A program made the position numbers and the translations under genes. Positions 34,660-43,401 of a stretch of DNA of 54,549 nt are shown one piece after another. The stretch lies in contig JAPKBO010000004.1 of assembly GCA_028823395.1 (NCBI GenBank), positions 1 through 54,549 of the forward strand. Reading direction: 5' to 3'. Positions within the stretch are counted from its first letter, which is position 1, and every line of letters starts with the position of its first letter. The DNA comes from Planctomycetota bacterium. Lineage in GTDB: Bacteria; Planctomycetota; UBA1135; GCA-002686595. A model generated the notes under the pieces. That model did not search any database. It had not been told where the DNA came from and saw only the letters and a program-made list of their open reading frames with translations.

Positions 34660-36530
34660 CGCCCGCCCAGCGTAAGCCAGAAGACCTTCTCAGCGCCGTC
34701 GCGCTGCACGGTCACCTGCACCCGATCCCCGGGGGTGTGCCCCGCCAGGAGATTGCGCAGCGCCGCCTCGTCCTTGAGGGCCTTGCCCGCCCACTTGGTC
34801 AAGAGATCGCCTTCCTTGATTCCAGCCTGGTCTGCGGGCGCACCATCGATCACCGTCCCGATCACGACCCCCGCCTGGGTGTTGCTCTCAGCCGTCACCA
34901 CTCCCACGAACACCCGTGGCGCGGGGGCAGCAGGAGGCTGGGTCCTGCGCGCGTCACCGCCCCCCACTCCGCGACGAGCCCGGGCCGCGTAGGCGAAGGC
35001 CTGATCCCGTAGGGCCGCCCCCCTCAAGATATTGTGGAACAGATTGATCGTGTGCACGGCATCCACACGGTTGATCTTGCTCACGACGTCGCGCGAGGTG
35101 TGATAGTCGTCGTGGAAATCGGCGATGATGCCGAACAGGACGGGCATCTTGGCGCGATAGAAGGGCGTGTGATCTGAAGCACCAGACATGTTCTCGGGCT
35201 GCACGATGGTCAGTGGAGAAGCCTCAAACATAGGTGCGAGCCACTCCGCCATCCCCTCGCCCGTTGAGGCTCCGGAAACGGACAGGCGCTTATCAGCGAT
35301 ACGTCCGATCATGTCGAAGTTGATCATCAACTTGTGCTGCTCGATGGGAAACAGGGGATTTCGGCAGTAGTAGCTCGAGCCTATAAGGCCCGATTCCTCG
35401 GCGCTAAAGCACATGAATAGCACTGAGCGAGCTTCCCCGTCAGGAGGCAGTTCCCGGTATTCCGCAGCGAGGCGCTTGGCAAGCATGATCACGGCGGCGC
35501 TTCCCGAGGCGTTGTCATCAGCGCCCGGATGCAACTTGCCCGGTCCTTCGCGGGAGCCAAAATTCCCCATTCCCAGGTGGTCAAGGTGCGCACCCAGCAC
35601 CAAGTATTCGGAGGCCAGGGAGCCCTTTCCGCGCAGCAAACCGATCACGTTTTCGGCACTGAGTTCTTCGTCGGCGATCTGGGCCTGGATCTCGATTTCA
35701 CAGCCCAAGTCACGCACCACTCCATGAGCGTCCGCCTCTCGGCGCAGGTCCATCAAAGAGGGGGCAACGCCCGCCTCCGTGAGGAGTAGCGTCGCAGCTT
35801 CCGAGGTGGCCATCAAGACCGGGATCTGGACGTGGCTTCGGGAACCGCGGCCCGCGAGCATCAGGTCCCCCACCCGATCATCTGCCGCACCGGGGGGGCT
35901 GACGAGTAAGACACCAACAGCACCGCGCTCTTCCGCAGCCTTCAGCTTGCGACTGAACCCGGACTTAGCGGTCCAAGGACCGCGCGTGGCCCAGAGGCTC
36001 TTGCCTTCTTCATCCATAGGTTCGAAGCGCATGATCATGGCAACCTTGCCCGTGAGGTCCACGCCGTCCTCGAACCCTCTGTAGCCCTCCTGGCCCTTCT
36101 CGATTCCGTATCCACAGAACACCAGAGGCGCCGTGGCGGCCCCTGACCCACCCATGCCCGTCACGCCAAAATCGACTCCATGCGTCAGGGTAACCAAGCC
36201 CACCGCCAGATAGGATTCCGTCACGGACCGGCGCTTGCCCACGGGAAAGCTCTGGCGATAGCTGTCGCCCTCAACGGGCCGTTCAAGACCCGCCTGATCA
36301 AAGTGCGCCTCCACGTATTCGGTCGCGATTTCCATGCCGCGCGTCCCCGGCAAACGGCCCTCTAGGAACGGGTTGGCGAGGAAGGTCACGTGCTCGTTGT
36401 ACGCCCGGACATCCTCACCCAGTTCGGCCAGCAGGGCCGCGATCGGGGCGTCCTCAGCAGGCACTTGCTCTTGCGCCAGGGCGGGTGCCGAGCTCAGGAG
36501 CAGGAGCAGGGAGGAAAGGGGGTAGTTCAT
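34656..36530 (-). CDS. Secreted M28 zinc aminopeptidase with PA and PDZ domains
   Basis: A periplasmic or secreted co-catalytic zinc peptidase. The 624-aa product has a signal peptide (MNYPLSSLLLLLSSAPALAQ), a PA insert (residues 120-270), then the M28 core. Zinc ligands appear in order: LGAHLDHLG (His), GADDNASGSA (Asp), FSAEESGLIGS (Glu pair), INFDMIGR (Asp) and HDDYHTSRD (His). After a Pro/Arg-rich linker there is a PDZ domain (IDGAPADQAGIKEGDLL) ending GGR. The track's start at 36554 adds eight residues before the signal; ATG 36530 is preferred. It is convergent with the sulfatase. Confidence 0.92.
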   Translation of the reverse strand: MNYPLSSLLLLLSSAPALAQEQVPAEDAPIAALLAELGEDVRAYNEHVTFLANPFLEGRLPGTRGMEIATEYVEAHFDQAGLERPVEGDSYRQSFPVGKRRSVTESYLAVGLVTLTHGVDFGVTGMGGSGAATAPLVFCGYGIEKGQEGYRGFEDGVDLTGKVAMIMRFEPMDEEGKSLWATRGPWTAKSGFSRKLKAAEERGAVGVLLVSPPGAADDRVGDLMLAGRGSRSHVQIPVLMATSEAATLLLTEAGVAPSLMDLRREADAHGVVRDLGCEIEIQAQIADEELSAENVIGLLRGKGSLASEYLVLGAHLDHLGMGNFGSREGPGKLHPGADDNASGSAAVIMLAKRLAAEYRELPPDGEARSVLFMCFSAEESGLIGSSYYCRNPLFPIEQHKLMINFDMIGRIADKRLSVSGASTGEGMAEWLAPMFEASPLTIVQPENMSGASDHTPFYRAKMPVLFGIIADFHDDYHTSRDVVSKINRVDAVHTINLFHNILRGAALRDQAFAYAARARRGVGGGDARRTQPPAAPAPRVFVGVVTAESNTQAGVVIGTVIDGAPADQAGIKEGDLLTKWAGKALKDEAALRNLLAGHTPGDRVQVTVQRDGAEKVFWLTLGGR

Positions 36531-36677
36531 GAGAGATCGGGGCCCAAAGGCCATCTTGAGAATAACGCCACCCTACCTAAGGCATAACCCCGGGCTGAGA
36601 ATCCCCTGCGGGGATCCGGCAAGGACGAAATAGAGCCGAGGGGGTGTCGGACGCGAACCTGCGCTAGACTGCGACCC

Positions 36678-37967
36678 ATGGGCTTCTCTTGGTCCCTCCT
36701 GGCCGGCACCTTTGTGCTGGGCCTAACCGCAAACAAACCCCACCCCCTCGACGGCCCCGATGTGGACCTCCGTCTTTGGGTGGAAGCGGAATCGGTCACG
36801 GCCCACGTGGTCTTGAATCTGGCCTTCGTTGATGCGTTCCTAGAGATTCCGCGCGAAGACGAGATGCTCTTGCGCGGACCCGAGCATGAATTGGCGGCGG
36901 ACATGGTGTTCGAACTCCTGTCGGAGCGCCTATCGGTAACGGCGGGTTCCATTCAGCTCCGGCCACAGCTCGCGGATTTCGAGGTGATCGACCCTAACTT
37001 CGATCTCCTGGCACATTTCCCACGCTTCGGCACCCGCGCCATGCAGAAGCTACGCATGACCTTGGAGTTCCCACTGGAGACACCACCTTCGGAAGTGAAG
37101 TTCACCTGGCGTGCGTATGCCGATGACCCGATCCTATCCGAGCCCCGTTATCCAGTACCCATGGACGTCGTCGCCCACTTGAGTGCGGGAGGAGTGCGCA
37201 CGCGCGTCACGCTCAAAGCGAGCGACCCAACCTTCACCTGGCGTGGCCTTACCGCTGCCGCCGAGGATCACTTCGAGAATGTTCCGGGCCTCTCTAAGCC
37301 GGAGCCCATCCAATGGCCCCTGCTAACCCTGGCCTTGGCCGGGGCCGGGATAACCTTGCTAGCTCCTCGACGCCGCAGACGCCGGCGTGCGCTCCTAACT
37401 GCTGGCGTGACATGCCTTGTCGTCGCGCCATTTGCCTGGAATCTGCGCACGGACCTATCCCCGCTCAACAGCGGGGACATCCTGCCCTCGCACTCCCAGG
37501 CGAAGGCCGTCTTCGAACCCCTACACACGAACATCTACCGCGCCTTCGATTTCACCAACCAGTCGGATGTGTACGACTCCCTCGCACGCAGCGTGCACGG
37601 CGATCTGCTCGACGAACTGTACAACCAGATCCACGAGGGCCTGGTGATGCAGGAGGAGGGCGGGGCCGTGAGCGAGGTTCAGGATCTACGTCTCAAGGAG
37701 CTCTCGATTGAGGGCGTGGGCTTGGACGACACGGGTTCCCCCACTTTCCGCGCCCGCTGCCAGTGGGAAGTGGACGGTGCTGTGTTCCACTCGAACCACT
37801 CGCATTGGCGCACCAATCAGTACGAAGCGCGCTACGGAGTGGCGGCAACGGCAGCAGGCTGGCGCATCGTCTCACACGAGATCCTGGCGGCACGCCGTGT
37901 AGACGCAGGCCCCATTCTGCCCCAGGACACTCAAGAGAACCCACCACCCCCGGGAGAGGCCTTTTGA
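36678..37967 (+). CDS. Membrane protein of an FtsX-type ABC cluster, function unknown
   Basis: I do not recognise a named family. The 429-aa protein has a signal or anchor helix (FSWSLLAGTFVLGLTAN), a beta-rich extracytoplasmic region (residues 25-205), two helices (LLTLALAGAGITLLAP and LLTAGVTCLVVAPFAW) flanking a basic cytoplasmic loop RRRRRRRA, and a second folded domain (residues 270-415: AKAVFEPLHTNIYRAF, DVYDSLARSVHGDLL, FHSNHSHWRTNQYEARYG). It overlaps the ABC ATPase start (TTGA) and precedes a permease and a metal-binding-type lipoprotein. Its position implies it is part of that transporter. Confidence 0.7.
   Translation: MGFSWSLLAGTFVLGLTANKPHPLDGPDVDLRLWVEAESVTAHVVLNLAFVDAFLEIPREDEMLLRGPEHELAADMVFELLSERLSVTAGSIQLRPQLADFEVIDPNFDLLAHFPRFGTRAMQKLRMTLEFPLETPPSEVKFTWRAYADDPILSEPRYPVPMDVVAHLSAGGVRTRVTLKASDPTFTWRGLTAAAEDHFENVPGLSKPEPIQWPLLTLALAGAGITLLAPRRRRRRRALLTAGVTCLVVAPFAWNLRTDLSPLNSGDILPSHSQAKAVFEPLHTNIYRAFDFTNQSDVYDSLARSVHGDLLDELYNQIHEGLVMQEEGGAVSEVQDLRLKELSIEGVGLDDTGSPTFRARCQWEVDGAVFHSNHSHWRTNQYEARYGVAATAAGWRIVSHEILAARRVDAGPILPQDTQENPPPPGEAF
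37952..37959 (+). promoter_or_regulatory. Ribosome binding site deciding the ABC ATPase TTG start
   Basis: GGGAGAGG lies four bases before TTG 37964-37966. There is no nearby in-frame ATG, so this fixes a TTG start that overlaps the upstream stop. Confidence 0.65.
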
Positions 37968-38644
37968 CGGACCGTGCCTTACTCACTGCGGAGGCCCTGC
38001 GCTTCGCCTACCCCGAGGGTCGCTTCGTGGCTCACGTGCCCCGGTTCCGGCTGGACCGTGGTGAACGCGTGGCCTGCGTGGGCAGCAGCGGCGCGGGAAA
38101 GACAACCCTCCTGCATCTTCTGACCGGAGTACTGCGCGCTGATAGCGGACGCATTGAACTGAACGGGGCGAGACTCACAGATCTGGACGAAGAGTCGCGC
38201 CGCGCTCTGCGCATTCGCACGGTTGGCATGGTGTTCCAGCAGTTCGCTCTGCTCGATTACCTGTGCGTACTCGACAACATCCTGCTGCCGTACCTGGTTT
38301 CGGAGGCTCTGGACCTGGACGCAACGGTACGGGAGCGCGCCCGATCGCTGGCGGAGGCCACGGGCATTGAAGCTCTGCTCGACCGCAAGCCGGGACAACT
38401 ATCCCAGGGCGAGCGCCAACGGGTGGCCCTCTGCCGGGCACTGGTCACCGAACCGCCCCTGGTTCTTGCGGACGAGCCCACGGGCAACCTGGACGCCACA
38501 CGCACCGACGCGGCTATGGATCTGCTCTTTGAGGTCTGCGCCCGACACGGCAGCACGCTGCTTGTGGTAACCCACGACACACGCCTCCTGGAACGCTTCG
38601 ACCGAGTACTGCAGTTGGAAGAGTGCATGCAGGTCACCCGATGA
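37964..38644 (+). CDS. ABC transporter ATP-binding protein (MacB/LolD type)
   Basis: The cytoplasmic ATPase powering the adjacent FtsX-type permease. The 226-aa product has Walker A GSSGAGKTT, the Q-loop VFQQFALLDYLCVLDNI, the signature LSQGERQR, Walker B LVLADEPTGNLD and the switch VVTHD, the pattern of MacB/LolD subfamilies. I place the start at TTG 37964 (MTDRALLTAEALRFAYPEG), which has a strong ribosome site; the track's earlier ATG at 37763 is inside the preceding gene. The stop overlaps the permease ATG. Substrate is not read from sequence. Confidence 0.9.
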   Translation: MTDRALLTAEALRFAYPEGRFVAHVPRFRLDRGERVACVGSSGAGKTTLLHLLTGVLRADSGRIELNGARLTDLDEESRRALRIRTVGMVFQQFALLDYLCVLDNILLPYLVSEALDLDATVRERARSLAEATGIEALLDRKPGQLSQGERQRVALCRALVTEPPLVLADEPTGNLDATRTDAAMDLLFEVCARHGSTLLVVTHDTRLLERFDRVLQLEECMQVTR

Positions 38645-39816
38645 GAGGTCTTCTCCATATGGCAGGAGCCCATGCCCGCCATCACCGCTGGCGCAGCCTC
38701 CTACTGACCTTCTGCCTGACCGTGGCCTTCCTTCTGCCCGCCACCACGCGCCAGTTGATGTCGCGCTACGAACGTGACCTCTCAGCACGGGCTGACACGA
38801 CGCCCCTTGTGGCTGGAACCCGTGGCAACCGCTTCGATCTGACCCTGGGCGCTCTCTACTTCCGCCAAAGTGCGCTCGAACCTGTGCACATGGGCCTCCT
38901 GGAACAGATTCAGGATAGAGGCCGCGGAGTGGCCGTGCCCCTGCACACAGGGCACCTGGCCAGGGAAGCCACCCTGGTAGGAACGAGCCTTGAGTACTAC
39001 GAACAACGCGGCCTAAGGACCGTCACGGGCAGCCTGCCCATGATGATCGGGGACGCACTGCTCGGCTCAGCCGTGGCGGCGCGCTTGGGGCTTGGACCCG
39101 GAGACGGCCTCAACAGCGACCCAACCAACCTCTATGACATCAATCAGCCCGGTGCCACGCGCCTGTCGGTCTGCGGCGTGCTGGCCCCCACGGCAACTCC
39201 TGACGACGATGCTGTATTCGTAGACATCAAGACGGCCTGGATGGTCAGCGGTCTGGTGCACGGGCACGGAGATGTCACCTCGCCAGGCGCGCTTGAGGAG
39301 GACATGATCCTCTCCCGCGGCGAGGACTCGCTCTCAGTCAGTCCCGCTCTGATCGAACATGACCAGGTAAGCGAGGAAAATCTCTGGGACTTCCATCTGC
39401 ATGCCAGTCCCGAAGAGTTGCCGCTCACGGCCATCCTCTACTTCCCTGCCGACGACAAGGACGCCACGATCCTGAAAGCCGAGTTCAATCGCTCAGCGGT
39501 GCATCAGATGGTCGGGCCGCGCAAGGTGGTGGATGAACTCTTGAACTACGCATTCAAGATCAAGCGCCTCCTGGACGGAGTCGCCCTAGTGCTGATCATC
39601 TCGACTCTGATCTTCGGCGGGCTCGTTCTTTCCCTTACCGCACGTCTGCGCAAGGAGGAATTCGACATGTTGCACGCCATCGGCTGTAGCCGTTCTGCCA
39701 CCTGGAAGTTAGTGGCCCTAGAGCTAGCGGGCATCGTCACTCTGGCGGCCGCTGGAGCAGCAGTTGGGCTAATCCTCCTCATCACCCTCGCGCCAGACCT
39801 GATACGCGTGTTCTGA
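38641..39816 (+). CDS. FtsX-family ABC transporter permease
   Basis: The membrane partner of the preceding ATPase. The 391-aa product has an N-terminal helix (SLLLTFCLTVAFLLPATT), a large extracytoplasmic domain (residues 40-300) and at least two C-terminal helices with the FtsX signature LRKEEFDMLHAIGCSRSATWKLVALE between them. This mechanotransmission type moves lipids, lipoproteins or toxins rather than small ions. The start is the ATG in the ATGA overlap. The following binding lipoprotein begins 12 bp later. Confidence 0.85.
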   Translation: MRGLLHMAGAHARHHRWRSLLLTFCLTVAFLLPATTRQLMSRYERDLSARADTTPLVAGTRGNRFDLTLGALYFRQSALEPVHMGLLEQIQDRGRGVAVPLHTGHLAREATLVGTSLEYYEQRGLRTVTGSLPMMIGDALLGSAVAARLGLGPGDGLNSDPTNLYDINQPGATRLSVCGVLAPTATPDDDAVFVDIKTAWMVSGLVHGHGDVTSPGALEEDMILSRGEDSLSVSPALIEHDQVSEENLWDFHLHASPEELPLTAILYFPADDKDATILKAEFNRSAVHQMVGPRKVVDELLNYAFKIKRLLDGVALVLIISTLIFGGLVLSLTARLRKEEFDMLHAIGCSRSATWKLVALELAGIVTLAAAGAAVGLILLITLAPDLIRVF

Positions 39817-39828
39817 TTCTTTCGTTCC

Positions 39829-40785
39829 ATGCTCATGACCATCTCCTCTAGCACTTCCCCGCGGGTAATCTCGAATACCCTGCTCGGGATGGCGCTCCTG
39901 GTCGGCTTGAATGCCTGCGGCGGGCCCGAAGAGGCCGAACCCATCCAATTGGACGGGCGTGTCCTGGCCACCTTCTTTCCCCTGGAATCCATGGCCACCG
40001 TCATTGCGGGAGACGCGGTGGAAGTCCATTGCCCCCTGCCAGCCGGCGCCGACCCCCAGCTCTACAAACCAACCCGCGCAGAGTTGGCTCTCTACCAGCG
40101 CGCAAGCCTGGTGCTCACCAACGGTGCGGGTTTTGAGCGCTGGTTGGCCAGCGCGAGCTTGCCCCCGTCGCGCATTGTGGATACGGCCAGCGAATTTACA
40201 GAGCCCTTGATCCAGCACACGGGAATGACCCACTCCCACGGGTTCGAAGGCGATCATTCTCACGCAGGCACCGATGGCCACTACTGGCTCGATCCCCTCT
40301 TGGCCCTGGAGCAAGCGCGCCGTTGCGCCGAGGCCATGTCGCGCGCCTTTCCAGAACACGCCGAGACTTTCGCGACGGGCCTCGCCCGATTGGAGGCTGA
40401 GCTCGGCACTTTGCACGAGCGTTTCACCTCCGCCATTCCGCAGGGCACGCGTCTCATCGCCAGCCATCCGGCCTACGACTATCTGGCCAGGCGCTACGGC
40501 TGGGAGATACACAGCCTGGATCTGGACCCCCAGTCCCCCCTGAGCGAAGAGCAACTCACAGAGCTCCAGCGCCTGAACGGCTCACTTGAGCCGGCCCTTA
40601 TCCTCTGGGAATCCGAGGCCCTCCCCGCCACACGCGAGGCTCTTGAGTCCCACATGGGCCTACGATCGGTGGTTTTTTCTCCAGCGGAAAACCCCAGCAC
40701 GGTCCAGCGTGCAGAGGGCGCCACCTTCCTGGACATCCTCACCGCCAATCTACAGGTGCTCGAAGCAAGTCTGGGCGAAGAGTGA
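39829..40785 (+). CDS. Metal-type substrate-binding lipoprotein (ZnuA-like)
   Basis: A cluster A-I solute-binding protein, the family of zinc and manganese import receptors. The 318-aa product has a lipoprotein signal (LLGMALLVGLNAC then GGPEE). It has VLATFFPLESMATVIAG, LVLTNGAGFERW, a His-rich segment HTGMTHSHGFEGDHSHAG, DGHYWLDPLLALEQ, SHPAYDYLARRYGWEIHSL and ILWESEAL. The His ligands (SHP, GHYWLDP) point to zinc. It follows the FtsX permease in the same operon, an atypical pairing. ATG 39829 or the third codon could start it. Confidence 0.85.
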   Translation: MLMTISSSTSPRVISNTLLGMALLVGLNACGGPEEAEPIQLDGRVLATFFPLESMATVIAGDAVEVHCPLPAGADPQLYKPTRAELALYQRASLVLTNGAGFERWLASASLPPSRIVDTASEFTEPLIQHTGMTHSHGFEGDHSHAGTDGHYWLDPLLALEQARRCAEAMSRAFPEHAETFATGLARLEAELGTLHERFTSAIPQGTRLIASHPAYDYLARRYGWEIHSLDLDPQSPLSEEQLTELQRLNGSLEPALILWESEALPATREALESHMGLRSVVFSPAENPSTVQRAEGATFLDILTANLQVLEASLGEE

Positions 40786-40839
40786 ACCAGACCCCAGGAT
40801 TCCCTTCCCTCCCCTGGTTCACGCCCTAGACTCCTCAGC

Positions 40840-41265
40840 ATGCCCTCCATCTTCGACAAGATCCTCAGCGGTGAGCTCAGTTGCCACCGGGTCTACGAGG
40901 ATGCGCACACCCTGGCCTTCCTGGACATCGCACCCCTGGCACCAGGCCACACCTTGGTGATCCCCAAGGAAGCGCGCGAGCACCTACACCAACTCTCCGA
41001 CGAATCGGCAGCCGCCCTGGGCCTTGCGCTCCCCCGAGTCGCCCGCGCCGTGCTCGCCGCCACGGGAGCCAAGCACTACAACGTCCTGCAGAACAACGGA
41101 GAGAGCGCTCACCAGGCCGTCCCCCACGTGCACTTTCACGTCATTCCGCGACTGAAAGAAAAGGGCCTTGGCCTTCAATGGAACAGCGGAAAACTGGAAG
41201 ACGCCGAGGAACTCCTCGAGCGCATGCACACGGCTCTAGCCACCGAAGAGGACCCCTCACTATGA
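40840..41265 (+). CDS. HIT-family nucleotide-binding protein (Hint-like)
   Basis: A histidine-triad hydrolase acting on purine nucleotide phosphoramidates or similar. The 141-aa product has IFDKILSGELSCHRVYED, APLAPGHTLVIPK, NNGESAHQAVPHVHFHVIP with the HxHxH triad, and no extra domains. It begins 54 bp after the binding-lipoprotein stop and overlaps dihydroorotase by ATGA, so it probably shares that transcript. Confidence 0.93.
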   Translation: MPSIFDKILSGELSCHRVYEDAHTLAFLDIAPLAPGHTLVIPKEAREHLHQLSDESAAALGLALPRVARAVLAATGAKHYNVLQNNGESAHQAVPHVHFHVIPRLKEKGLGLQWNSGKLEDAEELLERMHTALATEEDPSL

Positions 41266-42590
41266 CCCACGATCTTTTCGTCCATGGCGGACGCCTTATT
41301 CTGCGCGACGGTAACAAGGAGTCCGACCTCTTGATTCGCGGCGGAAAGGTTGCCGCCATCGGTAAGGACCTGGAAGTCCCCTCCGACTGTCCGAGGCTGG
41401 ATGCCAGCGGCCACTGGGTCTTCCCCGGACTGATCGATCCCCAGGTGCACTTCCGAGAGCCCGGCCTCGAACACAAAGAGGATCTGGCCTCGGGCTCCTT
41501 GGCCTGTGTAGCGGGCGGGGTAACGGCCTTTTGCGAGATGCCCAACACCACGCCCCCGACCACCGACCCCGCTGCCCTCCAAGACAAGTTTGAACGCGCT
41601 GCGGGTCGTGCCTCGGCGGACCACGCCTTCTTCCTGGGAGGAACAACTGAGAACGCCGAGACCCTCGGCGAATGGGAGAATCTTCCCGGCTGCGCGGGCA
41701 TCAAGGTCTTCATGGGTTCCAGCACGGGCAACCTTCTGATTGAAGATGACCCAACCCTGGAAAGGCTGCTGCGCTCGGGCAAACGAAGGGTCACCGTCCA
41801 CTCCGAGGACAACCCGCGCCTGTCGGAACGCTACGCCAGGATCACCGAAGGCACCTCGGTGAGCGACCACCCCAATGTGCGCGACGTGGAATGCGCGCTC
41901 AAAGCAACCCGCCGCCTGCTCAACCTGGTGGAGGCTACGGGCCGGCCCGTGCACCTCCTGCACGTTAGCACCGGAGACGAAATGCAGATGGTGCTCGAGA
42001 GGGACCTCGGTGATCTCGTCACCGTCGAGGCCACCCCCAACCATCTCTTCCTGGCTGCCCCCGAGTGCTACGAGTTGCACGGCACCTGGGCCCAGATGAA
42101 CCCGCCTGTACGCGACGTTCGCCACCAGGACGCCCTGCGCCGTGCCCTAGTGGAAGGCCCGGTAACTTGCATCGGAAGCGACCACGCACCCCACACACCT
42201 GAGGAGAAGGCCAAGCCCTACCCCCATTCACCCTCGGGCATCGCTGGAACCCAGACCATTCTGCCGCTCTTGTTGACAGCCGTCCGCGATGGCTGGCTCA
42301 GTCTCCAGGACATCGTTCGCCTCTCCGTCGACGGTCCACGGCACGTGTATGGCATCGAGAACAAGGGTGCAATGGACGTCGGCTGCGACGGGGACGTGAC
42401 CCTGGTGGATCCCAGCGTGACCGAAGACCTGCCGCCCGCATGGCTACGCTCCCGGGCCGGGCGCAGCCCCTTCGAGGGCATCCCCTTGGCGGGCTGGCCG
42501 GTGACGACCGTCCTGCGCGGACAGATCGTCTACAACCAGCACCAACTCGTGGGCAGCCCGATCGGCCAGCCCCTGACCTTCAGCTCCTGA
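41262..42590 (+). CDS. pyrC: Dihydroorotase (amidohydrolase)
   Basis: It cyclises carbamoyl aspartate to dihydroorotate in pyrimidine synthesis. The 442-aa product has FPGLIDPQVHFREPGLEHKED, FCEMPNT, GIKVFMGSSTG (probable carboxylated Lys), VTVHSED, HLLHVST and CIGSDHAPHTPEEK. The first metal His of the usual HxH is Gln (PQVHFR), a variation I recall in some dihydroorotase clades. Long type I form. The start is the ATG in the ATGA overlap with the HIT gene; the track's extension to 40881 is an artefact. A hydantoinase-like amidohydrolase is the less likely alternative. Confidence 0.88.
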   Translation: MTHDLFVHGGRLILRDGNKESDLLIRGGKVAAIGKDLEVPSDCPRLDASGHWVFPGLIDPQVHFREPGLEHKEDLASGSLACVAGGVTAFCEMPNTTPPTTDPAALQDKFERAAGRASADHAFFLGGTTENAETLGEWENLPGCAGIKVFMGSSTGNLLIEDDPTLERLLRSGKRRVTVHSEDNPRLSERYARITEGTSVSDHPNVRDVECALKATRRLLNLVEATGRPVHLLHVSTGDEMQMVLERDLGDLVTVEATPNHLFLAAPECYELHGTWAQMNPPVRDVRHQDALRRALVEGPVTCIGSDHAPHTPEEKAKPYPHSPSGIAGTQTILPLLLTAVRDGWLSLQDIVRLSVDGPRHVYGIENKGAMDVGCDGDVTLVDPSVTEDLPPAWLRSRAGRSPFEGIPLAGWPVTTVLRGQIVYNQHQLVGSPIGQPLTFSS

Positions 42591-42615
42591 CACCCTCTCT
42601 CTCCCTGGAGACGCC

Positions 42616-43380
<765 letters not shown>

Positions 43381-43401
43381 GGACGATCTTTGAGGCGCGG
43401 G

